DNA of 64,000 bases from the NCBI RefSeq assembly GCF_003014485.1, contig NZ_PYGA01000014.1, positions 62,001-126,000 of the forward strand. The letters run 5' to 3'. The notes beneath the pieces were generated by a model. That model was not told where the DNA came from, searched no databases, and was given only the letters and a program-made list of their open reading frames with translations. The stretch is from Murinocardiopsis flavida. GTDB taxonomy: Bacteria; Actinomycetota; Actinomycetes; Streptosporangiales; Streptosporangiaceae. Of this stretch, positions 29,976 to 39,295 are shown in pieces. The position numbers and the translations under genes were made by a program. Position 1 is the stretch's first letter. Every line of letters begins with the position of its first letter.

Positions 29976-31513
29976 CAGGCGCTCCCGGACCACAGTGCGA
30001 AGGCGTAGCCGGTGTCCTCGGGTTCGGGGGTGCGGCGTCCGGCGAGGTCGGCGAGGGTCCACGCCACCCGAAGGACGCGGTCGACGCCGCGGGCGCTGAT
30101 CTCGCCGCGGTCGAGTGCCGCGGCAAGGACACGGAGCGCCTCGGCGCCGACGGGGAACCGGCGGCGTAGCTCGCCCCCGGGGACGGCGGCGTTGGTGGCC
30201 CACGGGGTGTCGGCGAGCCGGTGCGCCGCACGGGCGCGCGCCTCGGCGACCCGTGCGGCCACGGTCGGCGACGACTCGGCGTAGGCGCGGTCGGCCAGGA
30301 GTTCGGCACGGGTGACCGGATGCAGCTCGACCTTGAGGTCGACACGGTCGAGCAGCGGCCCGGACAGCCGGGCCAGATAGCGCCGCCGGACAGGGGATGG
30401 GCAGACGCAGGAGGTGCCGGGCTTGCCGCACGGACAGGGGTTCGCGGCCATCACGAAGAGGAACCGGGCGGGGAAGCGCGCGGTGGCGGCCGAGCGGGCG
30501 ACGACGACTTCGCCGCTTTCCAGTGGTTGCCGCAGCGAATCGAGTACGCCCCGGCTGAACTCGGGGGCCTCATCGACGAAGAGGACGCCGCGATGCGCCA
30601 GGCTGACTGACCCCGGCCTCAGGTGCATGGTGCCGCCGCCGATGATGGCGGCGCGGGTGGCCGTGTGGTGGGGGTCGCAGAACGGCGGCTCGGTGATGAG
30701 CGGTGTACCGCGGGGCAGCGTGCCCGCCACCGAGTGGATCGTGGTGACCTCGATGGACTCGGACTGGGTGAGCGGAGGCAGGACGCTGGGCAGGCGTTCG
30801 GCGAGCAGGCTCTTGCCCGTGCCTGGCGGGCCGACGAGGAAGAGGTTGTGCCCGCCCGCGGCGGAGATCTCCACGGCGCGCCGGGCGACCGCTTGGCCGT
30901 GGACGTCGGCGAGGTCGGGGCGGGCCGGGTGGTCGGACGCGGGCGGTGCGGGGGCGTCGGGGTCGGGATCGTCGGAAGCGGGATCGGGGTCGTCGTAGGG
31001 TTCGCCGCGGAGCCGGGCCAGGAGTTCGGCGAGGGAATCGACCGCGACGACCTCGATGTCGGGCACGAGACGCGCTTCGGCGGCGTTGCCGCGGGCCACG
31101 ACGACGCACGGGTGCCCGGCGCGGACGGCGGCCAGGACCGCGGGCAGCACCCCGCGGACGGCACGGGTGCGGCCGTCGAGGCCCAGTTCGGCGAAGAGCA
31201 GGGAATCGTGGATGCCCTCGGACGGAATGGTGCCGCTGGCCGCCAGGACCGCGGCGGCGATCGGGAGGTCGAACCCGCTGCCGCGCTTGGGCAGGCTGGC
31301 GGGGGAGAGGCTGACGGTGATGTGCTCCTCAGGCCAGTACTCTCCCGAGTTCAAGATCGCAGCCCGGATGCGATCGCGGGCCTCGCGCAGGGCGGTATCG
31401 GGCAGGCCGACGATGGTCAGGGCGGGCTTGCCGCCGCCGAGATGGGCCTCGACCGCGACCCCGTGACCCTCGACCCCGAGCAGCGCCGCCGAGTTGGTGC
31501 GGGCGAGTCCCAT
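29975..31513 (-). CDS. comM: YifB/ComM family Mg chelatase-like ATPase
   Basis: 512-aa AAA+ helicase; ComM promotes branch migration during natural transformation. N-terminal chelatase domain (LARTNSAALLGVEGHGVAVE, IVGLPDTALREARDR), Walker A VGPPGTGKS, Walker B VLFVDEAPEF, and a C-terminal zinc-like cluster NPCPCGKPGTSCVC are all present. A short Asp/Pro linker (DDPDPASDDPDPDAP) separates the first domains. Overlaps yraN by the ATGA at 31513. Confidence 0.95.
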   Translation of the reverse strand: MGLARTNSAALLGVEGHGVAVEAHLGGGKPALTIVGLPDTALREARDRIRAAILNSGEYWPEEHITVSLSPASLPKRGSGFDLPIAAAVLAASGTIPSEGIHDSLLFAELGLDGRTRAVRGVLPAVLAAVRAGHPCVVVARGNAAEARLVPDIEVVAVDSLAELLARLRGEPYDDPDPASDDPDPDAPAPPASDHPARPDLADVHGQAVARRAVEISAAGGHNLFLVGPPGTGKSLLAERLPSVLPPLTQSESIEVTTIHSVAGTLPRGTPLITEPPFCDPHHTATRAAIIGGGTMHLRPGSVSLAHRGVLFVDEAPEFSRGVLDSLRQPLESGEVVVARSAATARFPARFLFVMAANPCPCGKPGTSCVCPSPVRRRYLARLSGPLLDRVDLKVELHPVTRAELLADRAYAESSPTVAARVAEARARAAHRLADTPWATNAAVPGGELRRRFPVGAEALRVLAAALDRGEISARGVDRVLRVAWTLADLAGRRTPEPEDTGYAFALWSGSA

Positions 31514-32205
31514 CACCCGACCCCGCGGTGGTGCTGGATGTAGCAGCGGCCATCGGCCCCGGCGAGGACGGACACCACGTCGACCCGGATCCTGGGCGCG
31601 GGGGTGCTGCGGCGCGATGGGCGCGGTGGGCGTGCAACCGGGGAGAACAGGGAGGCGACGCCGCGCGCGATGCGCCGAAGGCGGGCGAAGCGCCTGCGGA
31701 TCCCGAGGCGTTCCAGATGCCCGAAGGGCCTGAGGTAGCCGATGCGCCCTGCGTGCTCTCCTTGCCCTGGGCGCTGCTGATGGTTTCCAGGTGGATCCCC
31801 GAGCCGGTGGTGGGCACCCGGTGGGGTTCCGGGTCCGCGGCGGTCGCCCGGGGGGCTCCCGCGTCCGGAGGACGCCCACCTTGGATTGGCGCGCCGCCGC
31901 GCACCCGTGCGGGGCGGGCCGCCGGGTGCGCGGGCGTCCGTCCACGCCAGCGCGAGGCGCCGCAGCCGCGCGCGTTTCTCCGGGCCGACCGCCTCCAACG
32001 GGGACCCGAACCGGCCGCTGGATCGGGTCTTGACCTCGACGGCGACGAGGACGCCACCGTGGCTCGCGACGATGTCGAGCTCGCCGTGGCGGCACCGCCA
32101 GTTGCGGGCCAGGATGCGCATGCCCTCGCGCTTCAGGTACGCCGCCGCGGCGTCCTCACCCCATTGCCCCAGCGCCTCGGTGCGGCGCAGTAGCCGTGCG
32201 GTCAT
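31513..32205 (-). CDS. yraN: YraN family endonuclease-like protein with ~100-aa insertion
   Basis: UPF0102/YraN protein of unknown function with a restriction-endonuclease fold. The N-terminal core is typical ([42 protein letters not shown]), and the last strand [20 protein letters not shown] is present. Family members have about 120 residues; this one has 230, because 100 or so Pro/Arg/Gly-rich residues (about 108-210) are inserted between the final helix and strand without breaking the frame. ATG at 32205 follows GGAGG. Confidence 0.9.
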   Translation of the reverse strand: MTARLLRRTEALGQWGEDAAAAYLKREGMRILARNWRCRHGELDIVASHGGVLVAVEVKTRSSGRFGSPLEAVGPEKRARLRRLALAWTDARAPGGPPRTGARRRANPRWASSGRGSPPGDRRGPGTPPGAHHRLGDPPGNHQQRPGQGEHAGRIGYLRPFGHLERLGIRRRFARLRRIARGVASLFSPVARPPRPSRRSTPAPRIRVDVVSVLAGADGRCYIQHHRGVG

Positions 32206-32289
32206 GATGACCACCTCCACCATCAAGGCTGCGCGGCGGAGCCGGTCGGCCGCCAACCGAATCCAGCGGCCTGTGGACAAGGCGTGCGC

Positions 32290-32345
32290 GCGCCTCACAC
32301 CCGCGGACGCGAGGCCCGCGCCTCACACCCGCGGACGCGAGGCCA
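32290..32345. repeat. 28-bp direct repeat, two copies
   Basis: Two adjoining 28-bp units containing CCTCACACCCGCGGACGCGA begin near 32290 and 32318; the second is exact over the shared part. A partial third (GGCCACCGTGTGCGGACACG) follows. They lie in the spacer upstream of yraN. Confidence 0.7.
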
Positions 32346-32382
32346 CCGTGTGCGGACACGGTCCTGGTGGACTTGGCCGAAG

Positions 32383-32446
32383 GGGGTGGGCTGCCGCCGC
32401 GGCTGCGAAGCACCCGGCGGCGCGAAGCACCACGCTGGAATTGTCC
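32383..32446 (+). repeat. Dispersed intergenic repeat, copy A
   Basis: About 64 bp that recurs at 47286-47349 with about 80% identity, including a 24-base perfect match at 32414-32437. Part of it (CGAAGCACCCGGCGGC, 32406-32421) recurs inverted at 53593-53608. Confidence 0.7.
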
Positions 32447-33077
32447 CGCCGGTCCTGTCCGCCGCGACCGGTGGTGCTGTGCCCGGGGTCTGGAGGTCGA
32501 GGCGGGCAGCAGTGCTTCGCGTCTCTTCAATGCCGTTGAGTTCGGGGCAGGTCTTGGCCCGGTGGAGGGGGTGTGGCCTCGGCACCGTGCCGGGGGTGGG
32601 GGCCGAGAGCGCCCTTCCCCACAGCGGACCAGGGCAAGGCTGCCGGAAAGCCTGGGCACCGTCCCCTGGGGTCAAGGACGCCCTTGCCCCTGGACGCCGA
32701 TGCCCTTGCCTCCGGACGCCCACGCCCTTGCCCCTAAGAGTCGGGCCGCCGTCCTCGGGGATGCACGACTGGCGGGGATACTCCAGCGTAGTGCTGAGCA
32801 TCCGCGGCGGCGGCCTCCCGATGCTCGGCTCATCGGCGGGAAACGGCGGGTGCCCGGTGGTTTCGGGTGGGTGGGGTGCTTGCGTGGGGCTGCCCTTGGC
32901 GCTATGGGCGGATCGATGACGGCGCACCGGTTACAATCGTCTGTGGTCCATAACCGGACCGCCAATTACGCACGCCCCCGTGCCTCCTCAGGGAGGGGCC
33001 GGCTCTCACGGTCCGCACCACGCGTCCCCACTCGCGGTGCGGCAGAGCCCAGGCAGGAGCGTCAGGAACCAAACCGT
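32447..33077. other. Upstream region of rpsB
   Basis: No gene seen. TACAAT at 32932-32937 is the best -10 candidate for the rpsB transcript, although no good -35 is at the right spacing. Between 32640 and 32750 there are several copies of CCTTGCCCC and GGACGCC motifs of unknown meaning. Confidence 0.4.
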
Positions 33078-33106
33078 GGCGGGCGCGAGCCCGCCGTACA
33101 AGGAGG
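33078..33106 (+). promoter_or_regulatory. Leader hairpin and ribosome site of rpsB
   Basis: GGCGGGC-GCGA-GCCCGCC (33078-33095) forms a tight 7-bp hairpin ending six bases before AGGAGG (33101-33106), which precedes the rpsB ATG. Ribosomal protein leaders are often autoregulated; here that is only a possibility. Confidence 0.5.
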
Positions 33107-33112
33107 ACCGTC

Positions 33113-34105
33113 ATGGCCGCAGTCGTGACTATTCGCCAGCTCCTCGAGAGCGGCGTCCACTTCGGGCACCAGACCCGGCGCTGGAATCCGAAGATGAAGC
33201 GCTTCATCTTCACCGAGCGCAACGGCATCTACATCATCGACCTTCAGAAGTCGCTGGCCTACATCGACCGCGCCTTCGAGTTCGTCAAGGAGACCGTCGC
33301 CCACGGCGGCACCATCCTTTTCGTCGGTACCAAGAAGCAGGCGCAGGAAGCCATTGACGAGCAGGCCCGCCGTGTCGGCATGCCGTTCGTCAACCAGCGG
33401 TGGCTGGGCGGCATGCTGACCAACTTCTCCACGGTCCACAAGCGCCTCCAGCGCCTGAAGGAGCTCGAGGAGATCGACTTCGACGACGTCGCCGCCTCGG
33501 GGCTCACCAAGAAGGAGCTGCTCGGCCTGCGCCGTGAGAAGGACAAGCTGGAGCGGACCCTCGGCGGTATCCGCGACATGGCCCGCGTTCCCAGCGCGGT
33601 CTGGATCGTGGACACCAAGAAGGAGCACATCGCGATCAGCGAGGCCCGCAAGCTGAACATCCCTGTCGTGGCGATCCTCGACACCAACTGCGACCCCGAC
33701 GAGGTCGACTACCCGATCCCGGGCAACGACGACGCCATCCGCAGCGTCAGCCTCCTCACCCGTGTGGTCGCCGACGCGGTGGCCGACGGCCTCATGGCCC
33801 GCTCCGGCGCGTCCGGCGGGCAGGAGAAGACGGCGGAGGAGCCGCTGCCCGAGTGGGAGCGCGAGCTGCTGACCGGCGCGGACGACAAGGCGGAGACGAC
33901 CGCGGCCGCACCTGAGGCCGCCGCCGAGGCTCCCGAAGCCGCTGCGGCGCCTGCGGCCGAGGCGGCACCGGAGGCTCCCGAGGCCGAGGCGGCACCGGAG
34001 GCCCCCGAGGCAGAGGCCGCTCCCGCGGCCCCCGCCGAAGAGGCCAAGGCCGAGGAGGCCCCCGCCGACGGCGAGGCCCCGACCGCCGAGGCGCAGGAAG
34101 CCTGA
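33113..34105 (+). CDS. rpsB: 30S ribosomal protein S2
   Basis: 330 aa. The core is classical ([62 protein letters not shown]). After about residue 255 an Ala/Glu/Pro-rich tail of some 75 residues follows with imperfect repeats of [11 protein letters not shown]; such tails are frequent in actinobacterial S2. AGGAGG lies 7 bases before the ATG. First gene of the rpsB-tsf transcript. Confidence 0.98.
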   Translation: MAAVVTIRQLLESGVHFGHQTRRWNPKMKRFIFTERNGIYIIDLQKSLAYIDRAFEFVKETVAHGGTILFVGTKKQAQEAIDEQARRVGMPFVNQRWLGGMLTNFSTVHKRLQRLKELEEIDFDDVAASGLTKKELLGLRREKDKLERTLGGIRDMARVPSAVWIVDTKKEHIAISEARKLNIPVVAILDTNCDPDEVDYPIPGNDDAIRSVSLLTRVVADAVADGLMARSGASGGQEKTAEEPLPEWERELLTGADDKAETTAAAPEAAAEAPEAAAAPAAEAAPEAPEAEAAPEAPEAEAAPAAPAEEAKAEEAPADGEAPTAEAQEA

Positions 34106-34153
34106 GGCTTTCCGCAACCGTCGATCCACGTCAAGGGAACTAGAGAAACAACT

Positions 34154-34990
34154 ATGGCGAACTTCACCGCCGCCGACGTCAAGAAGCTCCGCGACCTCAC
34201 CGGCGCGGGCATGATGGCCTGCAAGAAGGCGCTTGAGGAGTCCGACGGCGACTTCGACCAGGCCGTCGAGGCGCTGCGCATCAAGGGCGCCAAGGACGTC
34301 GGCAAGCGCGCCGAGCGCACCGCTGCCAACGGCCTGGTGGCCCTCCAGCAGGACGGCGACACCTCCGCCGTTCTGATCGAGCTGAACTGCGAGACCGACT
34401 TCGTCGCGAAGAACGACAAGTTCCAGGAGCTCGCGCAGGAGCTCGCCGCGTTCGCGGCGCGCACCGCGCCCGACGACGTCGCCTCCCTCCTGACCAGCGA
34501 GTACTCCGACGGCAAGTCGGTGCAGCAGGTCATCGAGGAGAACAGCGCCGTCATCGGGGAGAAGGTGGAGCTGCGCCGCTACGCCAAGTTCGACGGCGCG
34601 TTCGTGGCCAGCTACATGCACAAGTCCGACCCCGACCTGCCCCCGACCATGGGTGTGCTGGTCGAGCTGGACAAGGCCGACGCCGAGGTCGGCAAGGACC
34701 TCGCGCAGCAGATCGCCGCGCTCGCCCCGAAGTACGTCGGCAAGGACGAGGTGCCCGCCGACGTCGTCGAGAACGAGCGCCGCGTCGCCGAGGCGACGGC
34801 GCGCGAGGAGGGCAAGCCCGAGCAGGCCCTGCCCAAGATCATCGAAGGCCGGGTCAACGGTTTCTTCAAGGACGTCACCCTGCTGGGGCAGCCGTTCGTG
34901 AAGGAGAACAAGAAGTCCGTCCAGAAGGTGGTCGACGAAGCCGGTGTGACCGTTCGCCGGTTCGTCCGCTTCAAGGTCGGCCAGGCATAG
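34154..34990 (+). CDS. tsf: Elongation factor Ts
   Basis: 278-aa nucleotide exchange factor for EF-Tu. N-terminal UBA domain and signature [18 protein letters not shown], followed by the core motif [15 protein letters not shown], are both present. 48 bp after rpsB; a strong hairpin follows, which probably ends the rpsB-tsf message. Confidence 0.98.
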   Translation: MANFTAADVKKLRDLTGAGMMACKKALEESDGDFDQAVEALRIKGAKDVGKRAERTAANGLVALQQDGDTSAVLIELNCETDFVAKNDKFQELAQELAAFAARTAPDDVASLLTSEYSDGKSVQQVIEENSAVIGEKVELRRYAKFDGAFVASYMHKSDPDLPPTMGVLVELDKADAEVGKDLAQQIAALAPKYVGKDEVPADVVENERRVAEATAREEGKPEQALPKIIEGRVNGFFKDVTLLGQPFVKENKKSVQKVVDEAGVTVRRFVRFKVGQA

Positions 34991-35010
34991 CAGCCGGAGT
35001 TTGACATGAT

Positions 35011-35044
35011 GGAGGTGCCGGGGAGTTCGCCCCCCGGCACCTCC
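35011..35044 (+). terminator. Terminator between tsf and pyrH
   Basis: Perfect 13-bp stem GGAGGTGCCGGGG / CCCCGGCACCTCC with an 8-base loop. Confidence 0.75.
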
Positions 35045-35130
35045 GTCGGATCAGGCGGAGCCGGCCCGCGCCCCGGACCGGTTCCGCGCACGTGCACCAT
35101 TCGGGGGATCCCAGAAGGAGGCCGACTGCC

Positions 35131-35898
35131 GTGCCGGAGCTCGAAGGGCAAGCCGAGAACAGCGCGCCCGCAATGCATGACGACGGTTGGCACCGCGTCG
35201 TTCTGAAACTCTCCGGCGAGGCGTTCGCCGGCGGCGACGAACTGGGGATCGACCCCAAGGTCGTCTCCTACGTCGCCGACGCGATCGCCGAGGCCGTCGG
35301 CCAGGGCATCGAGGTCGCCGTTGTCATCGGCGGCGGCAACATGTTCCGCGGCGTGGAGCTGTCCCAAGGCGGCATGGAGCGGGGCCGCGCCGACTACATG
35401 GGCATGCTCGGCACCGTCATCAACTGCCTCGCCCTGCAAGACTTCCTGGAGCGCCTCGGTGTCGACACCCGAGTGCAGACCTCCATCCACATGAGCCAGG
35501 TCGCCGAGGCCTACATCCCGCGCCGTGCGGTGCGCCATCTGGAGAAGGGCCGCGTCGTGATCTTCGGCGCCGGGCTCGGCGCTCCGTTCTTCTCCACCGA
35601 CACCGCCGCGGCGCAGCGCGCGCTGGAGATCGGCGCCCAGGCCGTACTGAAGGGCACCCAGGTCGACGGTGTGTACGACTCCGACCCCCACCGCAACGCC
35701 GGAGCCGTCCGGTTCGACCGGCTCAACTACAACGAGGTGCTCACACGCGGCCTGAAGGTCATGGACGCCACCGCTGTGAGCCTGTGCATGGACAACGGCC
35801 TGCCGATCGTCGTGTTCGACCTGATGGGGCAGGGCAACATCGTCCGTGCTGTGCGCGGTGAGAAGATCGGCACGATCGTCTGCCCGGCCGATAGCTGA
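35131..35898 (+). CDS. pyrH: UMP kinase
   Basis: 255-aa hexameric kinase phosphorylating UMP to UDP. Amino-acid-kinase motifs are clear: [37 protein letters not shown] and [10 protein letters not shown]. The GTG at 35131 (AGGAGG ten bases upstream) is chosen; an internal ATG at 35173 is also possible, and the frame runs up to 35092. Confidence 0.97.
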   Translation: MPELEGQAENSAPAMHDDGWHRVVLKLSGEAFAGGDELGIDPKVVSYVADAIAEAVGQGIEVAVVIGGGNMFRGVELSQGGMERGRADYMGMLGTVINCLALQDFLERLGVDTRVQTSIHMSQVAEAYIPRRAVRHLEKGRVVIFGAGLGAPFFSTDTAAAQRALEIGAQAVLKGTQVDGVYDSDPHRNAGAVRFDRLNYNEVLTRGLKVMDATAVSLCMDNGLPIVVFDLMGQGNIVRAVRGEKIGTIVCPADS

Positions 35899-35946
35899 TC
35901 GCGCGCCGGCGCGAACCTCCACAAGCAGCGACTCACGGGAGCCGAA

Positions 35947-36504
35947 ATGATCGAAGAGACCCTCCTCGAAGCCGAGGAGAAGATGGAGAAGGCCGTCACG
36001 GTCGCCAAGGAGGACTTCGCCTCGATCCGCACCGGGCGCCCCTCGCCGGCGACCTTCAACAAGATCGTCGCCGAGTACTACGGCACGCTGACCCCCATCA
36101 ACCAGCTCGCGTCGTTCCAGGTTCCCGAGCCGCGCATGGTGGTCGTCTCCCCGTTCGACAAGGGGTCGATGCAGGCCATCGAGAAGGCCATCCGCGAGAG
36201 CGACCTCGGCGTCAACCCCGCCAACGACGGCACCATCATCCGCGTGGTGTTCCCCGACCTCTCCGAGGAGCGCCGCAAGGAGTACGTGAAGGTCGTCCGC
36301 ACCAAGGCCGAGGACGGCAAGATCTCCATCCGCAACGTCCGCCGCCACGCCAAGGACGCCATCGACAAGGCCGTCAAGGCCGGCGACATCGGCGAGGACG
36401 AAGGCCGCCGGGCGCAGGACGAGCTCGACGAGCTCACCCACAAGTACACCGGCGAGATCGACGAGCTGCTCCGGCACAAGGAATCCGAGCTGCTTGAGGT
36501 CTGA
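35947..36504 (+). CDS. frr: Ribosome recycling factor
   Basis: 185-aa factor that splits post-termination ribosomes with EF-G. Signature FASIRTGRPSPATFNKI and the C-terminal coiled-coil (RNVRRHAKDAIDKAVKAG) are present. Full family length; lies 48 bp after pyrH and four bases before the cdsA start. Confidence 0.98.
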   Translation: MIEETLLEAEEKMEKAVTVAKEDFASIRTGRPSPATFNKIVAEYYGTLTPINQLASFQVPEPRMVVVSPFDKGSMQAIEKAIRESDLGVNPANDGTIIRVVFPDLSEERRKEYVKVVRTKAEDGKISIRNVRRHAKDAIDKAVKAGDIGEDEGRRAQDELDELTHKYTGEIDELLRHKESELLEV

Positions 36505-36508
36505 ATCC

Positions 36509-37477
36509 TTGTCCCAGCCCGAGCCGGCCTCCGGCCACGACGACCGGCCAGCGGGTCAGGGTCCCGAATCCGACGAGCCCGCGGCGGCCCCCCGGTCCGG
36601 CGCCTCGCTGAACGAGGGCGGGCGGAGCGGCCGCTTCGCCCTGCACAAGCCCGACGGCCAGCCGGTGCGCACCGGCCGCAACCTGCCGCTGGCCATCACC
36701 AGCGGTGTGCTGCTCGGCGCGCTCGTGCTGGCCGCCATCTACCCGTGGCCGGCGGCGTTCATCGCCATCACGTCCATCGCCACCCTGGTGGGACTGCGCG
36801 AGCTGCGGCGGGCGCTCGCCGGGCGCGGCACGGCGATCGCCGCCGTCCCGGTGGCGGTGGGCGGCGTCGCCATGCAGGTGTGCGCCTACTTTGGCGGGCC
36901 CGAGTGGGTCGTCGGGGCGTTCGCGCTGACCGTGATCGTGGCCCTGTCGTGGCGGCTGCGCGGCGGCGCGGCCGGCTACGTCCGCGATGCGTCGGCGTCG
37001 CTGTTCGCCGCGTCCTACGTGCCGCTGCTGCTGTCCACGTGGCTGCTGCTGCTGGCGGAGGACGACGGGCAGCGGCGGCTCATCGCGTTCATCGTCGTCA
37101 CCATCAGTAGCGACATCGGGGGCTACTTCGCCGGGATCCTGCTCGGGCGGCACAAGATGGCGCCGGTCATCAGCCCGAACAAGACCTGGGAGGGGTTCGG
37201 CGGCTCGGTTCTGGGCTGCATGATCGCCGGCGGCCTCACCGTGTCGCTGATGCTCGACGGACCCGTGTGGGCCGGTGTGGTGCTGGGCCTCGCCGTCGTC
37301 GCGGCCGCAACGGTCGGCGACCTCATCGAGTCGCTGGTGAAGCGCGATCTCGGGCTCAAGGACATGGGCCGGTTCATGCCGGGGCACGGCGGCCTCCTCG
37401 ACCGGGTCGACTCGCTGCTCATCGGCGGCCCCGTGTCGTGGATGGTCCTCACCCTCCTGGTCCCGCCCGCGCTCTGA
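36509..37477 (+). CDS. cdsA: Phosphatidate cytidylyltransferase
   Basis: Makes CDP-diacylglycerol from phosphatidate and CTP, the branch point of phospholipid synthesis. 322 aa: a hydrophilic 55-residue N-terminus, eight or so membrane helices, and the CDS signature near the C-terminus (SLVKRDLGLKDMGRFMPGHG, then GLLDRVDS). A TTG at 36509 is preferred since GAGGT lies eight bases before it; a TTG at 36494 overlapping frr is the alternative. Confidence 0.95.
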   Translation: MSQPEPASGHDDRPAGQGPESDEPAAAPRSGASLNEGGRSGRFALHKPDGQPVRTGRNLPLAITSGVLLGALVLAAIYPWPAAFIAITSIATLVGLRELRRALAGRGTAIAAVPVAVGGVAMQVCAYFGGPEWVVGAFALTVIVALSWRLRGGAAGYVRDASASLFAASYVPLLLSTWLLLLAEDDGQRRLIAFIVVTISSDIGGYFAGILLGRHKMAPVISPNKTWEGFGGSVLGCMIAGGLTVSLMLDGPVWAGVVLGLAVVAAATVGDLIESLVKRDLGLKDMGRFMPGHGGLLDRVDSLLIGGPVSWMVLTLLVPPAL

Positions 37478-37502
37478 CCCGCTGCCGGTCCCGGCGCGGG
37501 GT

Positions 37503-38720
37503 TCAGTGGCGGACGAGGGTCCGGACGCCGCGGTTCGCCATGGCGGCGAGGGTGGCCGCGACCAGGAGCGCCGCGGCCCCGTAGAGGGTGGCGGCGAAGC
37601 CGAACGACTCCGCGATCGGGCCGACCGCGATCTCGCCGACGGGCAGCGCGATGAACGAGCCGAGCATGTCGTAGGAGTAGACCCGCGCCAGCCGGTTCGC
37701 GGGGATGTTCTGCTGGAGCGACACCTCCCAGGCGACGTTGAACTGCTCCGTGCAGGCGCCCACGGCGAACATGACGCCCATGAGCAGCCACACCGTCGGC
37801 GACTGGGCGAGGACGATCATGGGGACCGCCTCCAGCAGCATGAGCGCGACCCCGAAGAACAGGGCGCGGCGCGGCTGCCATGTCGCGGCGACGAGCCCGC
37901 CGACCAGCGCGCCGACGGTCTGCACGCCGAGGATCACGCCCCACGCCTCGCGGCCGAAGGTGTCGTCGGCGATCGCCGCCCCGAGGATCACGATGCCGCC
38001 GGAGATGGTCACGTTGACCACCATGAACTGGACGACCACGATCCACACCCACGAGCGGGCCGTGAACTCGCTCCAGCCCTCCTTGAGCTCGCCCAGGACC
38101 CGGATCCGCGCGGCCGGCGGCGGCAGCGCCGCGACGCGGACGAAGAGGCAGCACAGCGCCGCGAGCGCGAACATCGCGGCGTTCAGCGCCAGCGCCCACC
38201 CCGATCCCAGCAGCCCGGAGAGCGCCCCGCCGAGCGAGAACCCGGTCGTCATCCCGAGCTGGCTGCCGACCCGGACGAGGGCGTTGGCGGGGCGGAGCAC
38301 TTCCGCGGGCACGGTCTGCGGGGTGAGCGACGCCATGGCCGGCATCCCCGCCGCCGCAGAGGCGCCGTTGAGCAGGCTCAGCGCGCACAGCAGGGGGAGG
38401 GACGCCGTGCCGGTCAGGATCGCCGCCGCGATCAGCGCCTGGGTGAGCGCCGCGAGCAGGCAGGCGCCTTGCAGCAGCAGCGGGCGGGGGAGCCGGTCGG
38501 CGAGGACCCCGCCGATGAGCAGCAGCAGGACGTTGGCGAGCGACCGGGCGCCGACCACGAGCCCGACGGAGGCCACGGAGCCGGAGAGGTCGAGCACCGC
38601 GAAGGCGAGGGCGACGGAGGCGAGTCCGTTCCCGGCGCGGACGAGGAGCTGCCCGGCGAGCAGGGCGCGGAAGGATCCGTGCCGCAGCGGGGCGGCGATC
38701 GCGGGCCGCCGCGCGGTCAT
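37503..38720 (-). CDS. MFS transporter
   Basis: 405-aa exporter with about 12 helices (FRALLAGQLLVRAGNGLASVALAFAVL at the start; EEGW-like loop LKEGWSEFTARSWVW mid-way). It belongs to the MFS_3/enterobactin-exporter-like group; RVYSYDMLGSFIALPVGEIAVGP near the C-terminus is typical. Substrate unknown. ATG at 38720; convergent with cdsA, ending 25 bp after it. Confidence 0.88.
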   Translation of the reverse strand: MTARRPAIAAPLRHGSFRALLAGQLLVRAGNGLASVALAFAVLDLSGSVASVGLVVGARSLANVLLLLIGGVLADRLPRPLLLQGACLLAALTQALIAAAILTGTASLPLLCALSLLNGASAAAGMPAMASLTPQTVPAEVLRPANALVRVGSQLGMTTGFSLGGALSGLLGSGWALALNAAMFALAALCCLFVRVAALPPPAARIRVLGELKEGWSEFTARSWVWIVVVQFMVVNVTISGGIVILGAAIADDTFGREAWGVILGVQTVGALVGGLVAATWQPRRALFFGVALMLLEAVPMIVLAQSPTVWLLMGVMFAVGACTEQFNVAWEVSLQQNIPANRLARVYSYDMLGSFIALPVGEIAVGPIAESFGFAATLYGAAALLVAATLAAMANRGVRTLVRH

Positions 38721-38855
38721 GGGCGCGGGCGGGGTACCGGGTGGCCGCGCGGCAGGGCGCGGGGGTCCGCGTGGTCGTTCACAGAGGGGAGTGTGGCGCA
38801 CGCGCAACGGCGGGGCAACGGGATTTCTCGCCGCCCCGGAGGTGCGCCGGGCGGG

Positions 38856-39119
38856 TCAGAACGCGTCGGCGAGCGTCGAGAGTTCGGCCCACGCGCTGTA
38901 GATGACGACGCAGCCGACGACCAGCACCGCGAGCAGGGTGCCGGCCTTGACGCGGCGCAGCCAGAACATGGTGCGGCTCGGTTCGACGGCGTCGGGGTCG
39001 CGGAAGCGCCACCGGCCCAGCCGCCAGATGAACCGGGGGAACAGCATCTGGGTGAAGAGGAACACCGCCATCAGCACGACCACTGACGCGGCGAAGAACA
39101 GCAGCCAGAACGACGACAC
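38856..39119 (-). CDS. Small two-helix membrane protein
   Basis: 87 aa, no function known. Helices at about residues 4-24 (LLFFAASVVVLMAVFLFTQM) and 58-77 (AGTLLAVLVVGCVVIYSAWA) flank a basic cytoplasmic loop (RFIWRLGRWRFRDPD, MFWLRRVK). GGAGG-like bases lie upstream (CCTCCTGGGG on the + strand). It precedes the MFS gene on the same strand with a 135-bp gap. Confidence 0.65.
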   Translation of the reverse strand: MSSFWLLFFAASVVVLMAVFLFTQMLFPRFIWRLGRWRFRDPDAVEPSRTMFWLRRVKAGTLLAVLVVGCVVIYSAWAELSTLADAF

Positions 39120-39295
39120 GGCGGCGTTACCTCCTGGGGGGAGCGGAGAGGGGGTGTCGGGCTTCTCTTCCTTGGCACTGCCGGGGGTTCAGGGCAGTAG
39201 CACTTCAATAGCACGGATCGGCGTCCCTGGGCACCTGGTGCGGCCGACCGGATCCGGCACCGGCGGGTGCCGCGGCACCGGATGGGCGGGGGAGC

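Noticed and set aside
28581-30008. Plus-strand 475-aa frame
   Set aside because: Antisense of dprA.
32290-32345. Possible further CRISPR repeat (28-bp unit)
   Set aside because: The units are directly adjacent without spacers and differ from the CRISPR repeat.
33062-36477. Two long minus-strand frames (519 and 621 aa)
   Set aside because: Antisense of rpsB, tsf, pyrH and frr, which are certain.
37506-39086. Plus-strand 526-aa frame
   Set aside because: Antisense of the MFS gene; Arg/Asp/Glu-rich composition is an artefact.
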